DNA of 64,000 nucleotides. It comes from Hymenobacter cellulosivorans. Its GTDB lineage: Bacteria > Bacteroidota > Bacteroidia > Cytophagales > Hymenobacteraceae. Under the pieces are notes generated by a model. That model was not told the DNA's origin and did no database searches. It saw only the letters and a list, made by a program, of their open reading frames with translations. Numbering within the stretch: position 1 is the first letter of the stretch; the number at the start of each line of letters is the position of its first letter. The translations under genes were made by a program, and so were the position numbers. The stretch lies in assembly GCF_022919135.1 (NCBI RefSeq), contig NZ_CP095049.1, forward strand, positions 124,001-188,000, given 5' to 3'. Positions 10,201-18,174 of the stretch are shown in pieces.

Positions 10201-10503
10201 GATCTGTGGGTCGCGCAGGTGCAAATCGAGGGCGCGCTGCCCGGCTGCCACGGCTTCTTTGTACTGCTTGTTGTAGAGGTAAGACAACGCCAGTTCGTGC
10301 TGAATACGCACGTAGGCCGTGTCGCTGGCCGGCACAGTCAGGTATTGGGCAATAGCCCCGGCGTAGTTACCCTTATCGTGGAGCTCAACGGCGTCTTTCA
10401 GGATTTGGGTGGAGTTGGCCAACGTGGGGCGCTGCTGGGCGCTTACCGTTACGCTCGTCATCGAGCAAAGCGCCAGAAGCGCGCCGCAGGTAGAAATTCG
10501 CAT
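7195..10503 (-). CDS. Large exported TPR plus MORN/YwqK-repeat protein
   Basis: The 1,102-residue product starts with a signal peptide (MRISTCGALLALCSMTSVTV, SA-QQ). Residues about 25-200 are TPR-like helical pairs (ALDLHLRDPQIYNIVATAQE, SLQRSAELAPLHANTHYTMG). From about residue 380 to the end there is a long run of MORN-type repeats with the pattern Y-x-x-G/D-G-K/x-x-x-x-G (YFPDGKVRLVKNYDEAGKLH, YYPNGVLEAEYTYVADQRQG), by eye more than twenty, like those named after the YwqK antitoxin. These repeats form long beta structures that bind partners or surfaces. No toxin lies next to it, so an antitoxin role is not supported. It leads the operon with two DUF3857 proteins and probably acts in the periplasm or at the cell surface. 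Confidence 0.85.
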   Translation of the reverse strand: MRISTCGALLALCSMTSVTVSAQQRPTLANSTQILKDAVELHDKGNYAGAIAQYLTVPASDTAYVRIQHELALSYLYNKQYKEAVAAGQRALDLHLRDPQIYNIVATAQEKQENVPAALKLYTEGLRLYPYNQALWYNQAVSQVKAGDIKGAVASLQRSAELAPLHANTHYTMGHLALRQGQTSHALLGLLTYLAIQPEGEKSNSVLVMAEQLASNAVEIEAKEKLPATLPNSAFQELDELLNSKVALRKDYASKVKFNANVVKQLQLLVEKFPAADADPNDFWLRLYSPLIQVLRQEDNLTAFTYLTLLSAGDKQAAQWLKSNKGRVTKMAEVVGVALNELRATQLMQRDGKLTPVKGWYNSDGHLVGLGAGEGDAKKTTFRGPWLFVDEAGAPEEEGVFSATGLRQGTWKSYFPDGKVRLVKNYDEAGKLHGAYLEYHDNGTVSVEGSYVHGDPTGVVKLHRYCGSVNEVRTYKNGEIDGETTYLTPDGKTEGRTLYRAGKKDGLAQTYYPNGVLEAEYTYVADQRQGPFTVYYADKAPERKGAYDKGELHGPYTAHFANGKPYQTGTYDHGKNVGLWRTYYRSGKLSLEQNYNAAGELHGTLRDYDANGVVTAELEYEQGRVTRVTALDKTGKTLAKVEVKKGKTPVQILRANGQPRSTGTYLNGQPDGEWRWYYGTGALETVRHYSNGGKLNGLVEQYYTNGQVHTRQSYLNDEADGYFERFNEDGQLNQTGFWQHDQRQGLWRDYYVDGRLSEEYYYRNDEPEGPSLSFSPGGKPTGERQYLDGRLVLVTSRDSTGKEISRQLITPDTKEYILRYPNGKVRYRMPMLCLDEQGTGGWLTPSGTPEATVSMVQGQREGAYKAVWHTGKTSVEGQLRQGRREGEWKTYYPSGALSSRGVYYHGEQDGEWTTYFENGKTESVGQYLDGELHGTFRSYNMLGELLVEKHYEAGNLVGYRAGGADGQPRGEVTAFETGNGPLKTQFANGKPAVEESYKGAYVDGPRTLYYSTGQVYRRSQVLNGVLTGKLETFYPDGKPMEEEYYAHDELHGRARYYRPNGTLEREVTYRSGEKAGPTVYYDALGKPVKTEFYWNNFVYDSK

Positions 10504-10643
10504 TAAGCTAAGGACAATAGAAAAGGCAATTCGAGCAAAAAGCTCGGCTTCACAAGCAGGGTAATCTTACAATAATACTCATTCGGCGGCGCTCTGAAAA
10601 GCCCCGCTCCACCCCTAAGGAAAATAATGTTTTTAGCTGCTAA

Positions 10644-11201
10644 TTATTGCTTGCCGCCCTTCTTTTCCGGGCTCTTACCGACCGGTTTCTTTTTGCCAGC
10701 CGCCCGTGGGTACACCGCCAGTTCCTGGTAAGTTGATACCGGGTCGGTTTCGCGCCGGAAGTCCAGCTCCTCCAGCACGCCAATCACCAGCTCGGCCGTG
10801 GTGTACACGATGTTGCCGTCGAGCAAGTGGCCGCCGATGGTGCGCCCGGTGGAGTCGGACACGGCTAGGTGCAGGTGGCTGCCATTGACGGAGAGCGTGC
10901 CCACCAACGACACGATTTCGAAGTGGCCATGGTACACTGAAGGCCCACTCTGGTTGGCCAGCCGCAGCGTGGTGGTGGTCAGGCTGCCCACGCAGGTCAC
11001 CATGGCCGCAGCCTGCAGGTGGTGCTCCTGCACGAAGGCCGTGAGCTGCTGGCGCAGGTCCTGGCCGGGGCGCAGGCGCAGCGCGTAGGTGCGCATGGGA
11101 GAAGAAAAAGCCGGAACGGGGGCAGCAGGCATGGATTGTTGGGCAAAGCCGGCCGTGGCACTCAGCCACAGCAGCCCCAAAGAAAGAAGGATTCGTGTCA
11201 T
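10644..11201 (-). CDS. Exported PPC (DUF296)-domain protein
   Basis: The 185-residue product from the ATG at 11201 begins with a signal peptide (MTRILLSLGLLWLSATAGFA-QQ). A PPC/DUF296 domain follows at about residues 35-165, recognisable by MRTYALRLRPGQDLRQQL, AAAMVTCVGSL, the His pair in SHLHLAVSD (His109, His111) and GGHL (His125). Plant AHL proteins use this domain with an AT-hook next to DNA; bacterial stand-alone versions form trimers of unclear role. Export from the cytoplasm is unusual and argues against DNA binding. A Lys-rich tail (KKKPVGKSPEKKGGKQ) ends the protein. It stands alone, 140 bases upstream of the TPR/MORN gene. Confidence 0.8.
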   Translation of the reverse strand: MTRILLSLGLLWLSATAGFAQQSMPAAPVPAFSSPMRTYALRLRPGQDLRQQLTAFVQEHHLQAAAMVTCVGSLTTTTLRLANQSGPSVYHGHFEIVSLVGTLSVNGSHLHLAVSDSTGRTIGGHLLDGNIVYTTAELVIGVLEELDFRRETDPVSTYQELAVYPRAAGKKKPVGKSPEKKGGKQ

Positions 11202-11280
11202 AACCGGCAACAGCTAGCCCGGCCCACCTCCTCAAAAAGCGGAGCTAGTGGGCCAAGTCCGCCCCAAGATTACGCAATAA

Positions 11281-11308
11281 AAAAGAGCCGACGTTGGTCG
11301 GCTCTTTT
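11281..11308 (-). terminator. Terminator of the sigma/anti-sigma/DUF4097 operon
   Basis: AAAAGAGCCGAC and GTCGGCTCTTTT form a perfect 12-bp stem with a GTTG loop. On the minus strand it ends in a T run and lies 23 bases after the DUF4097 gene stop. Confidence 0.85.
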
Positions 11309-11331
11309 CGATAGTGTCAGGCCAAAACGGC

Positions 11332-12591
11332 TTAGCGGTTGAAGCGCACGTCGCTGTAGCGGACTTTGATGTTGACGTTGGCCGGGTTGCGGACCGAAAT
11401 AGCTCCGAACTGCCCCTGCATGTCGCTCGACGAGGGGCTGTTCTCTTCCGATTCTACTTTCACCAGGCGCTTATCGAGCAGGAGCTTGCCGTGCTGGGTG
11501 TTTACGTCGAAGTTGAAGCCGGCCCCATCGGGGAAGTTGAGCAGAATTGTGCTGTAGCCCCCATCCACGTTGATCTGGCGGAAATTACGGCCCGTGTTGC
11601 GCACCTCAAACGAGGGGCAGAACTGCACAGTCATATCCAGCCGCTCACTGATTTTGTCGATGCTGAACTTGGAGTAGCCCGAGGTACCCCGCAGGTTGCG
11701 CACCGTGCCCAGGGCCACGTCGCCGTACTTGCTGTGCACCGTCAGGTCCTGCACGGTGCCCACGTCGATGTCGGAGTAGTTGTTGCGCAAATCCACCGTC
11801 TGACCCGCGTCTAGGCGCAGTTTGGAGTAGGAAGCATCAATGCTGGCCGTGCGGGCGTAGCTGATAGCGCCCTGGCCGTTGCCCACGCGTAGCAGGTTCT
11901 GCGGGCCCTCGAGGCGAGCCACCCGTAGCGTGCCGTACTCTACGGCCAGCTCCGTCGGGCCGCTCAGGTCGTTGGTGATGCTGATGTCGCCGAAGGTATT
12001 ATACACGCGCAGCGGCGTGTTTTTGGGCAGCCACACTGTGTAGTTTACTTCGTAGAGCTTGGTACGGCTCCAGCACTCCCGGGGCATGGTCCCGAACCGG
12101 GAACGAACGGCAATACCACCGGTAGCCGCATCGGCCTCGGTCATCTGCACCTGAATCATGTCCAGCAGCTGCTGGGCTTTCTCGTCGGTGTCGGCGCGGG
12201 TAATAATCTCCACGTCGGTGCGGACCTCGTTGCGGCTCCAGGTGTTGATTTGCACGCGGCCGTAGCGGGTTTCCAGGTTATAGGGCTTGTTGGCCGCGGC
12301 GTAAGTCCGGCTCAGTTTGCGGCTTTTTTCCACGGCGGGCACCGTGCTGCTGGCTTCTTCCTGCGGACCTTGCTGGGGGCCCTGGGTGCCATTCTGCCCC
12401 GTTTGCTCCGGCTCGGCGAGGTCGTCGTAGTGGTGCAGGAAGGCTTCCGTTTCGGGGCTAGCCAGGTAGCGGTATTGGGCAGCCGCTTCAGCGTGACTCT
12501 GGGCCACACTGCTCAGCGAACCGGCCAGCAGACCCACGCCGGCCAGCAGATACCGCCAGCTCCGCCCGGGGTTTCTCAGGCTAGTCTTCAT
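11332..12591 (-). CDS. Exported DUF4097-like beta-repeat (putative adhesin) protein
   Basis: The 419-residue protein has a signal peptide (about residues 1-30, ending SSVAQ) and a charged and Pro/Gln-rich stretch near 55-85. A repetitive beta-strand region follows at about 95-415, with short repeats such as YGTLRVARLEG, NNYSDIDVGTV and SKYGDVALGTVRNL. This matches the DUF4097 'putative adhesin' type, predicted to form a right-handed beta-helix outside the cytoplasm. Function is unknown; members often follow an ECF sigma factor and its anti-sigma factor, as here. The start overlaps the upstream gene stop by 4 bases (ATGA), so translation is probably coupled. Confidence 0.75.
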   Translation of the reverse strand: MKTSLRNPGRSWRYLLAGVGLLAGSLSSVAQSHAEAAAQYRYLASPETEAFLHHYDDLAEPEQTGQNGTQGPQQGPQEEASSTVPAVEKSRKLSRTYAAANKPYNLETRYGRVQINTWSRNEVRTDVEIITRADTDEKAQQLLDMIQVQMTEADAATGGIAVRSRFGTMPRECWSRTKLYEVNYTVWLPKNTPLRVYNTFGDISITNDLSGPTELAVEYGTLRVARLEGPQNLLRVGNGQGAISYARTASIDASYSKLRLDAGQTVDLRNNYSDIDVGTVQDLTVHSKYGDVALGTVRNLRGTSGYSKFSIDKISERLDMTVQFCPSFEVRNTGRNFRQINVDGGYSTILLNFPDGAGFNFDVNTQHGKLLLDKRLVKVESEENSPSSSDMQGQFGAISVRNPANVNIKVRYSDVRFNR

Positions 12592-13340
12592 GGTTTGACC
12601 TCACTTTCCGTGGCCGGGGTAGCCGCATTGTATTCCTTCATCCGCTCCTGCAAACGCAGCTGCTGGTTCAGGATGTCGAGCCGGATCTGCATGTTACGGT
12701 TCATGGCTTCCAGCACCACGTCGGGCTCGGGGTTGCGGTACAATTCTACTTTCAGTTGATTGTAAGTCGAATCGAGCGTGGTCAGCTCCTTATGCCAGTC
12801 GGCCGTAGCTGTGGCCGATGGGCCGCCCAGGACACTGACTTCGGCTTTTTTCTCGCCAATCTGGGTGGCGTAGTACTCTTCCATGCGCTGCACGGCCACG
12901 GCCAGGCGCTTTTGTGGGCTAGCGGCTTCGATGCCCACGGGTGAAGCACCAAAGCCGGGTACCGAGCCGGTGGTTTCTTCCGGCTGGCTAAGCACCAGCG
13001 GCGCCGAAGCCGCTTTGATCCAGCTTCCCGTCGATGTGGCCGACTTTGACCAGATAGCGCCCAGGCCCGCTAGCAGCAGCAGAGCCAGAGCGGCGGCTAC
13101 GCCGTAGTTGTAGCGGCGCGGCGCGGTAATCTTCGGGGCCGGCGCGGCCGTTGGGAGCAGAACTTCTTCGTCGGGTTGCAGCTTCACAATGCGCAAAGGG
13201 GCTGCTTCGGGCGCAGCTACGGGTGCCGCGCTCAGCTCAGCCTCAATGGCATCCCACAAATCCGGGCGGGGCTCAAACGCGTCGAAGTCACCGCGGTGGC
13301 GGTCGACAAAGTCCTCAAGTCCGGTTTTTTTCTCTTTCAT
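12588..13340 (-). CDS. Putative anti-sigma factor (single-pass membrane protein)
   Basis: The 250-residue product (ATG at 13340, MKEKKTGLEDFVDRHRGDFD) has a short cytoplasmic N-terminus with an acidic/aromatic patch (FEPRPDLWDAIEAEL), one transmembrane helix at about 79-97 (VAAALALLLLAGLGAIW), and a C-terminal helical part (about 145-245) rich in Glu, Arg and Gln. I do not see the HxxxCxxC zinc motif of classical anti-sigma domains. The call rests on topology and position between an ECF sigma factor and a DUF4097 gene. It could also be a plain membrane-anchored helper. Confidence 0.6.
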   Translation of the reverse strand: MKEKKTGLEDFVDRHRGDFDAFEPRPDLWDAIEAELSAAPVAAPEAAPLRIVKLQPDEEVLLPTAAPAPKITAPRRYNYGVAAALALLLLAGLGAIWSKSATSTGSWIKAASAPLVLSQPEETTGSVPGFGASPVGIEAASPQKRLAVAVQRMEEYYATQIGEKKAEVSVLGGPSATATADWHKELTTLDSTYNQLKVELYRNPEPDVVLEAMNRNMQIRLDILNQQLRLQERMKEYNAATPATESEVKP

Positions 13341-13441
13341 ACAGGTGGTTATTCGCACGTTTCTCCCCGGGCCGGCCGCGCCCCGATGCGTACTCTGGGG
13401 TGGCGGGTTGCGGCGGCTACTGTAGTTGATACGTTATTTCG

Positions 13442-14005
13442 TTAAAGACCGTGCTGTCGGGCCAGTTCCAGCAGCTTCTTACGCGCCCGGCTGTACTGCG
13501 ACTTGGAAGTCGATTCGGTGATGTTAAGAATGCCGGCAATTTCGGCGTGGTCGTAGCCTTCCAGCAGGTAGAGCGACAACACCACGCGGTAGCCGTCGGG
13601 CAGCTCCTGCACGCAGCGCCGCACCACGTCGGCGCGCCAGCCCAGCTCCTCCGTGTCGTACTCGCCACTCTCGGTTTCGGTGCCCACCGAGTCGTGCTGG
13701 TCGGCCAGGGGCACCAGCTGCAGGCGCCGGTTGCGCAGGCAATTGATGCTCTTGTTGATGACGATGCGCTTGAGCCAAGAGCCGAACGAAGAGTCGCCCT
13801 TGTAGCTGTGCAGCTCCCGGAAGGCGCTCAGAAACGACTCCTGCAGTACGTCCTCGGCCTCGGCATAGTCGCCGGTGATGCGCAACGAGGCATTGAACAT
13901 GGCCTTGGCATACCGCTTATAAATTTCGGCCTGGGCCCGCCGGTCGCCCAGGCGGCAGCGCTCCACCAAAGGGGCGTTGATATCGGTGTACGCAAATGCC
14001 TCCAT
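13442..14005 (-). CDS. ECF-type RNA polymerase sigma factor
   Basis: The 187-residue product has sigma region 2 at about 25-95 (GDYAEAEDVLQESFLSAFRE, then SSFGSWLKRIVINKSINCLR) and region 4 at about 125-180 (LPDGYRVVLSLYLLEGYDHA, EIAGILNITESTSKSQYSRA). It directs RNA polymerase to a small regulon, probably including its own operon. The ATG at 14005 (MEAFAYTD) is chosen; a TTG at 14062 would add 19 residues. The two downstream genes, a putative anti-sigma factor and a DUF4097 protein, form the rest of the operon. Confidence 0.9.
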   Translation of the reverse strand: MEAFAYTDINAPLVERCRLGDRRAQAEIYKRYAKAMFNASLRITGDYAEAEDVLQESFLSAFRELHSYKGDSSFGSWLKRIVINKSINCLRNRRLQLVPLADQHDSVGTETESGEYDTEELGWRADVVRRCVQELPDGYRVVLSLYLLEGYDHAEIAGILNITESTSKSQYSRARKKLLELARQHGL

Positions 14006-14295
14006 ATGCTGTTGCTGTTCGGTTGGCGGAAGTTGAGAATCAGGAGAACCGTAAATATCCAACTTTCCGGGCTGTGCTGCTAGTGATGACGGGTAAGCAG
14101 ATGAAAGACAGTGGGCCGGACTAAAAGTTGCACGCTTCAGCCAACATCCACTTTGCCAACCTCATGGGCTGAGGCAAGAGTTCAATCATGGCCGGGCGCT
14201 GCAACATAACCGGTTCTCTCCCGTTGGGAGCGCACCATTTGGAGTTGCGCAGCCTTACCTTAGATGCTTCGTACTAGCTTTTTCGTTACCGTTAT

Positions 14296-15393
14296 ATGCG
14301 TTTGTTCGTTTTTTTGCTCTTGTTGGCCGCCCTGCCAGGGTGGGCCCAACCTTCCCGCTTACCCAACCTGGACAAGGATTACCACTTAGTATTTGCCGAT
14401 GATTTCCAGTACTCCTCCCGCGACTCGCTGCTGGGCCGGGGCCTCAACAAATGGTCGCCGGAGCACGGCTGGGGCAACGCCACGTGGAAACCGACAGCTC
14501 CCTGCGAGAATATAGGGCCCGACAACTACGCCTATCTGCCCCAGGACATGCATCTGAACCCCGATTCGGCCGAGGCCAACGACCAGGTGCTGGCCCTGGA
14601 CTACACCTACCACAACCCACCGCTCGATTCGGTTGTCTCCAGCACGGGCTACGTCAATAAGGGCGTTATTTACCGTACCAGCGGCATGGTTCGCGCCCTG
14701 TTTCAGGGCGATTCGCTGTGCCCGGATACCGGATTCAAGTATGGCGTATTCGAAATCCGTTGCAAGGTGCCATCTACCGAGGGCCTGCTGGCGGCTTTCT
14801 GGCTGTATACCGGGGAAGGGGCCTGCAACGTCCGCACGCCCAACTGGGACTCTGGCCGCGACACCTGGGAGATTGACGGGTTCGAAACCAGTAGGATTGA
14901 GGGCCGGCGCGACTTTTTCAGCACCCTCCAACCCAATGCCTATATCGGGCACAAACCTAATTTCACCTACTACTATTTCGACAAAGACTCCCAACCCGAC
15001 CAGCAATATCATACCTACACCCTGGTTTGGACGGAGAACCTGTTGGCCTGGTACGCCGATGGCAACTTGTACAAAGTGCTGCGCAACTCGCGCTGGGCGC
15101 GCAAAGCCAATCGGGCCGGCATTCCCCGCAACGAGCTGCACCTGATTCTTTCTACTCACTTTCTGTGGGACTGCAAAAGCAACAACCACTGCGCCTTTTT
15201 ACCTGATGGGGTAACTCCCAACGACCAGCACTGCCCCCCACCCAACGACCCTTTCCTGATTGACTACATCCGGGTGTACCGCCCCAACCAGGTTGACCGG
15301 AAAGGACAGTGGCCCCTGCTGGAAAAGCGCAACCGCGACTTCCAGGTTGTTGAGGGAAACCTTCCGAAGAAGAGTACGCCGGCTCAACCATAA
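14296..15393 (+). CDS. Exported glycoside hydrolase family 16 enzyme
   Basis: The 365-residue product has a signal peptide (MRLFVFLLLLAALPGWA-QP) and one GH16 catalytic domain (about 28-330). The catalytic E-x-D-x-x-E motif is intact as WEIDGFE, with Glu192 nucleophile, Asp194 and Glu197 acid/base. Other family signs are the opening HLVFADDFQYSS, FEIRCKVPSTEGLLAAFWLY and the closing FLIDYIRVYRP. GH16 enzymes cleave beta-1,3/1,4-glucans, agars or carrageenans; substrate cannot be told here. Cys residues (70, 141, 156, 177) may form disulfides. No T9SS sorting domain, so it is likely periplasmic. A ThuA-like gene starts 28 bases downstream. Confidence 0.88.
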   Translation: MRLFVFLLLLAALPGWAQPSRLPNLDKDYHLVFADDFQYSSRDSLLGRGLNKWSPEHGWGNATWKPTAPCENIGPDNYAYLPQDMHLNPDSAEANDQVLALDYTYHNPPLDSVVSSTGYVNKGVIYRTSGMVRALFQGDSLCPDTGFKYGVFEIRCKVPSTEGLLAAFWLYTGEGACNVRTPNWDSGRDTWEIDGFETSRIEGRRDFFSTLQPNAYIGHKPNFTYYYFDKDSQPDQQYHTYTLVWTENLLAWYADGNLYKVLRNSRWARKANRAGIPRNELHLILSTHFLWDCKSNNHCAFLPDGVTPNDQHCPPPNDPFLIDYIRVYRPNQVDRKGQWPLLEKRNRDFQVVEGNLPKKSTPAQP

Positions 15394-15421
15394 TTTTGCC
15401 GGTGGTCCTTATCCTGCTGCT

Positions 15422-16276
15422 ATGCTTTTGCTATTCCGCCTCTGGCTTTTGAGCTTCAGTCTGCTGAGCCTGCCTTGCGCCGCGTTGGCCACCGTGCCGC
15501 CTCAGCCCCGGCCCCGCTTCCGGGTTGTTGCTTTCTACACGGCCAAGAACGATTTGGCTCACATCAGCTTTGTGCGGGAAGCTAACCGCTGGTTTCCGCA
15601 GGCCGCCGCCCAGCACGGCTTTGCCTACGACACAACCAGCAACTGGGACAACCTGAATGCAGCCTTCCTGGCCCGTTACCAGGTGGTCGTGTTTCTGGAC
15701 ACCCGACCCGACAAGCCGGCCCAGCGGGCCGCTTTTCAACAGTACATGGAAAAGGGCGGGGCTTGGCTGGGCTTTCACTTCGCCGCCTTTGCCCTTACCC
15801 CCTCGGCTTATCCCCAAAACTGGGACTGGTACCACCAACAGCTGCTCGGTTCCGACCAGTACGCCAGCAACACCTGGCGGCCCACTGCGGCTACCCTGCG
15901 CGTGGAAGCGCCTAAGCATCCTGCAACCAAGGACCTGCCCGCTACCTTCCGCTCGGCCCCGAACGAGTGGTACAAGTGGACCACCGATTTGCGCCGCAAC
16001 CCCGACATCGAGATTCTGCTGGCCGTCGACTCCACCAGCTTCCCGCTCGGCACCGGCCCCAAGCCCCACGAAATCTGGCGCAGCGGCTACTACCCCGTGG
16101 CCTGGACCAACCGCAAGTACCGCATGCTCTACGTGAACATGGGCCACAACGACATGGACTACGAGAGCGGTACCAACCAGACGCTGTCGGCCACCTTCGG
16201 CAGCGCGGCCCAAACTCAGTTCATCCTCGACGGGCTGTTGTGGCTGGGTAGCGGTAAAAAGTCCCAGGCACGCTGA
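15422..16276 (+). CDS. Exported ThuA-like domain protein
   Basis: The 284-residue product from the ATG at 15422 carries a signal peptide (MLLLFRLWLLSFSLLSLPCA) and a ThuA-type domain (about 33-280), a class I glutamine-amidotransferase-like fold. Family signs are RVVAFYTAKNDLAHISF, LARYQVVVFLD, YMEKGGAWLGFHFAAFA, EWYKWTTDLR, and the closing YPVAWTNRKYRMLYVNMGHN. ThuA is linked to trehalose use in rhizobia but its reaction is unsettled; Bacteroidota versions are often exported and lie near glycoside hydrolases. Here it follows a GH16 gene by 28 bases, which suggests a shared role in sugar breakdown. Confidence 0.82.
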   Translation: MLLLFRLWLLSFSLLSLPCAALATVPPQPRPRFRVVAFYTAKNDLAHISFVREANRWFPQAAAQHGFAYDTTSNWDNLNAAFLARYQVVVFLDTRPDKPAQRAAFQQYMEKGGAWLGFHFAAFALTPSAYPQNWDWYHQQLLGSDQYASNTWRPTAATLRVEAPKHPATKDLPATFRSAPNEWYKWTTDLRRNPDIEILLAVDSTSFPLGTGPKPHEIWRSGYYPVAWTNRKYRMLYVNMGHNDMDYESGTNQTLSATFGSAAQTQFILDGLLWLGSGKKSQAR

Positions 16277-16310
16277 TCCTCCGTTGCTTAGCGACATACG
16301 GCCTCTTCCG

Positions 16311-16357
16311 TAACGCAAAAGGCCCGCCCGGATCATCCGGACGGGCCTTTTGCGTTA
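16311..16357. terminator. Bidirectional terminator between thuA-like and ALDH genes
   Basis: A 22-bp inverted repeat (TAACGCAAAAGGCCCG...) with one mismatch and a 3-base loop has A and T runs on both flanks. It sits between two convergent genes and can serve both. Confidence 0.9.
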
Positions 16358-16370
16358 CGCAACCTTCTTA

Positions 16371-17966
16371 CTACACGTCGAACTTGATGCCCTGGGCCAG
16401 CGGGAGCTGGTCGGAATAGTTGATGGTGTTGGTCTGGCGGCGCATGTAGATCTTCCAAGCGTCGGAGCCGGACTCCCGGCCCCCGCCGGTTTCTTTCTCG
16501 CCCCCGAAGGCCCCGCCAATTTCAGCCCCTGAGGTGCCGATGTTCACGTTGGCAATGCCGCAGTCGGAGCCGGTGGCGGCCAGGAAGGCTTCGGCCTCGC
16601 GCATGTTCAGGGTGAAGATAGATGAGGACAAGCCCTGCTTCACGCCGTTCTGCAGCTCAATGGCCTCATCTACCCCGCCCGAGTATTTAATCAGGTAGAG
16701 GATGGGCGCGAAGGTTTCTTCCTGCACGGTGTGGTACTCGTTCTTGGCTTCCACCAGGGCCGGCTGCACGTAGGTGCCCGTAGCGTACTGCTCGCCTTCC
16801 AACACTTTGCCACCGGTCAGCAATGTGCCGCCTTCGGCCTGCACAGCTTCCAGGGCCTTGGTGAATCCTTCCACGGCCTGCTTGTCGATGAGCGGACCTA
16901 CGAGGTTGCCATCCTGCAGGGGGTTGCCGATGGGCAGCTTGGGGTAAATGCTCAGCAGACGGCTCTTCACGTCCTCGTAAATCGAGTCGTGGATGATGAG
17001 GCGGCGCGTGGTGGTGCAGCGCTGCCCGGCCGTGCCCACGGCCCCGAATACCACGGCCCGCATGGCCATGTCGAGGTCGGCGTGCTGGGTCAGGATGATG
17101 GCGTTGTTGCCACCCAACTCCAGCAAGGCACGGCCCAGACGGGCGCCTACTACTTCGCCGACCTTCTTGCCCATGCGGGTCGAGCCGGTAGCCGATACCA
17201 GCGGTACGCGGGTGTCGGCGGCCATGGCGGCACCTACTTCGGGCCCGCCGATGATGACGTTGAAGATGCCCTCGGGCAGTTCGTTTTCCGTCAGTACGTC
17301 CTTGATGATGTGCTGCACAGCCACGGCGACCAGCGGGGTCTTTTCCGAAGGCTTCCAAATGCTCACGTCGCCGCAGACGGCGGCCAGCATGGCGTTCCAG
17401 CTCCACACGGCCACCGGGAAGTTGAAGGCCGAGATGATGCCGATGATGCCCAGCGGGTGGTATTGCTCGTACATGCGGTGGGCGGGCCGCTCGGAGTGCA
17501 TGGTCAGGCCATGGAGCTGGCGCGAGAGGCCCACGGCAAAGTCGCAGATGTCAATCATTTCCTGCACTTCGCCCAGGCCTTCCTGCAGGATCTTGCCCAT
17601 CTCGTAGCTTACCAGCTTGCCCAGGGGCTCCTTGTATTCGCGCAGCTTGTTGCCAATCTGGCGCACAATCTCGCCCCGCTTCGGGGCCGGCACCAGGCGC
17701 CAGGTCTTGAACGCCTCCTGGGCCGTGCGCACCACCGCGTCGTAGTCGGCTTCGGTGGCCATGGCGACGGCGGCAATGCGGCGGCCATCGGTGGGTGAGC
17801 TGATGGTTTTGAGGTTCTGGCCGGCCCCGCCCCACTGCAAACCGGTGCTGTAGGCGGCGTTTTCGGCCTCGATGCCCAGCTCGCGCAGTACTTGCTGGAT
17901 GTTGTGGGGGTCGTGTTCCTGCACGTCGGCGCCGGTGGCGGCGGCTTCTTCGATGGCGAGTTTCAT
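16371..17966 (-). CDS. ALDH7-type aldehyde dehydrogenase (aminoadipate-semialdehyde dehydrogenase-like)
   Basis: This full-length 531-residue NAD-dependent aldehyde dehydrogenase has the cofactor segment IGIISAFNFPVAVWSWN, SATGSTRMGKKVG, the general-base Glu in LELGGNNAI, and the catalytic Cys in TAGQRCTTTRRL. The GGNNA form and the C-terminal region (NIGTSGAEIGGAFGGEKETG) are like the ALDH7A1/antiquitin group, which oxidises alpha-aminoadipate semialdehyde in lysine breakdown. The substrate is inferred only from that likeness; betaine aldehyde or other semialdehydes are possible. No other lysine-degradation gene is nearby. It is cytosolic and transcribed alone. Confidence 0.87.
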   Translation of the reverse strand: MKLAIEEAAATGADVQEHDPHNIQQVLRELGIEAENAAYSTGLQWGGAGQNLKTISSPTDGRRIAAVAMATEADYDAVVRTAQEAFKTWRLVPAPKRGEIVRQIGNKLREYKEPLGKLVSYEMGKILQEGLGEVQEMIDICDFAVGLSRQLHGLTMHSERPAHRMYEQYHPLGIIGIISAFNFPVAVWSWNAMLAAVCGDVSIWKPSEKTPLVAVAVQHIIKDVLTENELPEGIFNVIIGGPEVGAAMAADTRVPLVSATGSTRMGKKVGEVVGARLGRALLELGGNNAIILTQHADLDMAMRAVVFGAVGTAGQRCTTTRRLIIHDSIYEDVKSRLLSIYPKLPIGNPLQDGNLVGPLIDKQAVEGFTKALEAVQAEGGTLLTGGKVLEGEQYATGTYVQPALVEAKNEYHTVQEETFAPILYLIKYSGGVDEAIELQNGVKQGLSSSIFTLNMREAEAFLAATGSDCGIANVNIGTSGAEIGGAFGGEKETGGGRESGSDAWKIYMRRQTNTINYSDQLPLAQGIKFDV

Positions 17967-18174
17967 ATCTGAGAAAGGTTGGATGGGAGTTCTGCTTCGG
18001 GTGGAAGGGTACCGGGTGTAAAGCTAGCAAATCGGCGCGGGCTTGTACCGCTGCGCCAAGCGCGGGGCCGCGAAGCCACGGTGTTTGCTATAGTCTCACT
18101 ACGGCCCTCTATCTTACCGCTTGGTTCGCTAGTGAGCAGTGACGTTTCTATTTTCTCCTACTTTATTCTCTTTC

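Noticed and set aside
7195..10503. YwqJK-type toxin-antitoxin module
   Set aside because: The repeats resemble YwqK, but the protein is exported, about four times longer, has TPRs, and no toxin gene is adjacent.
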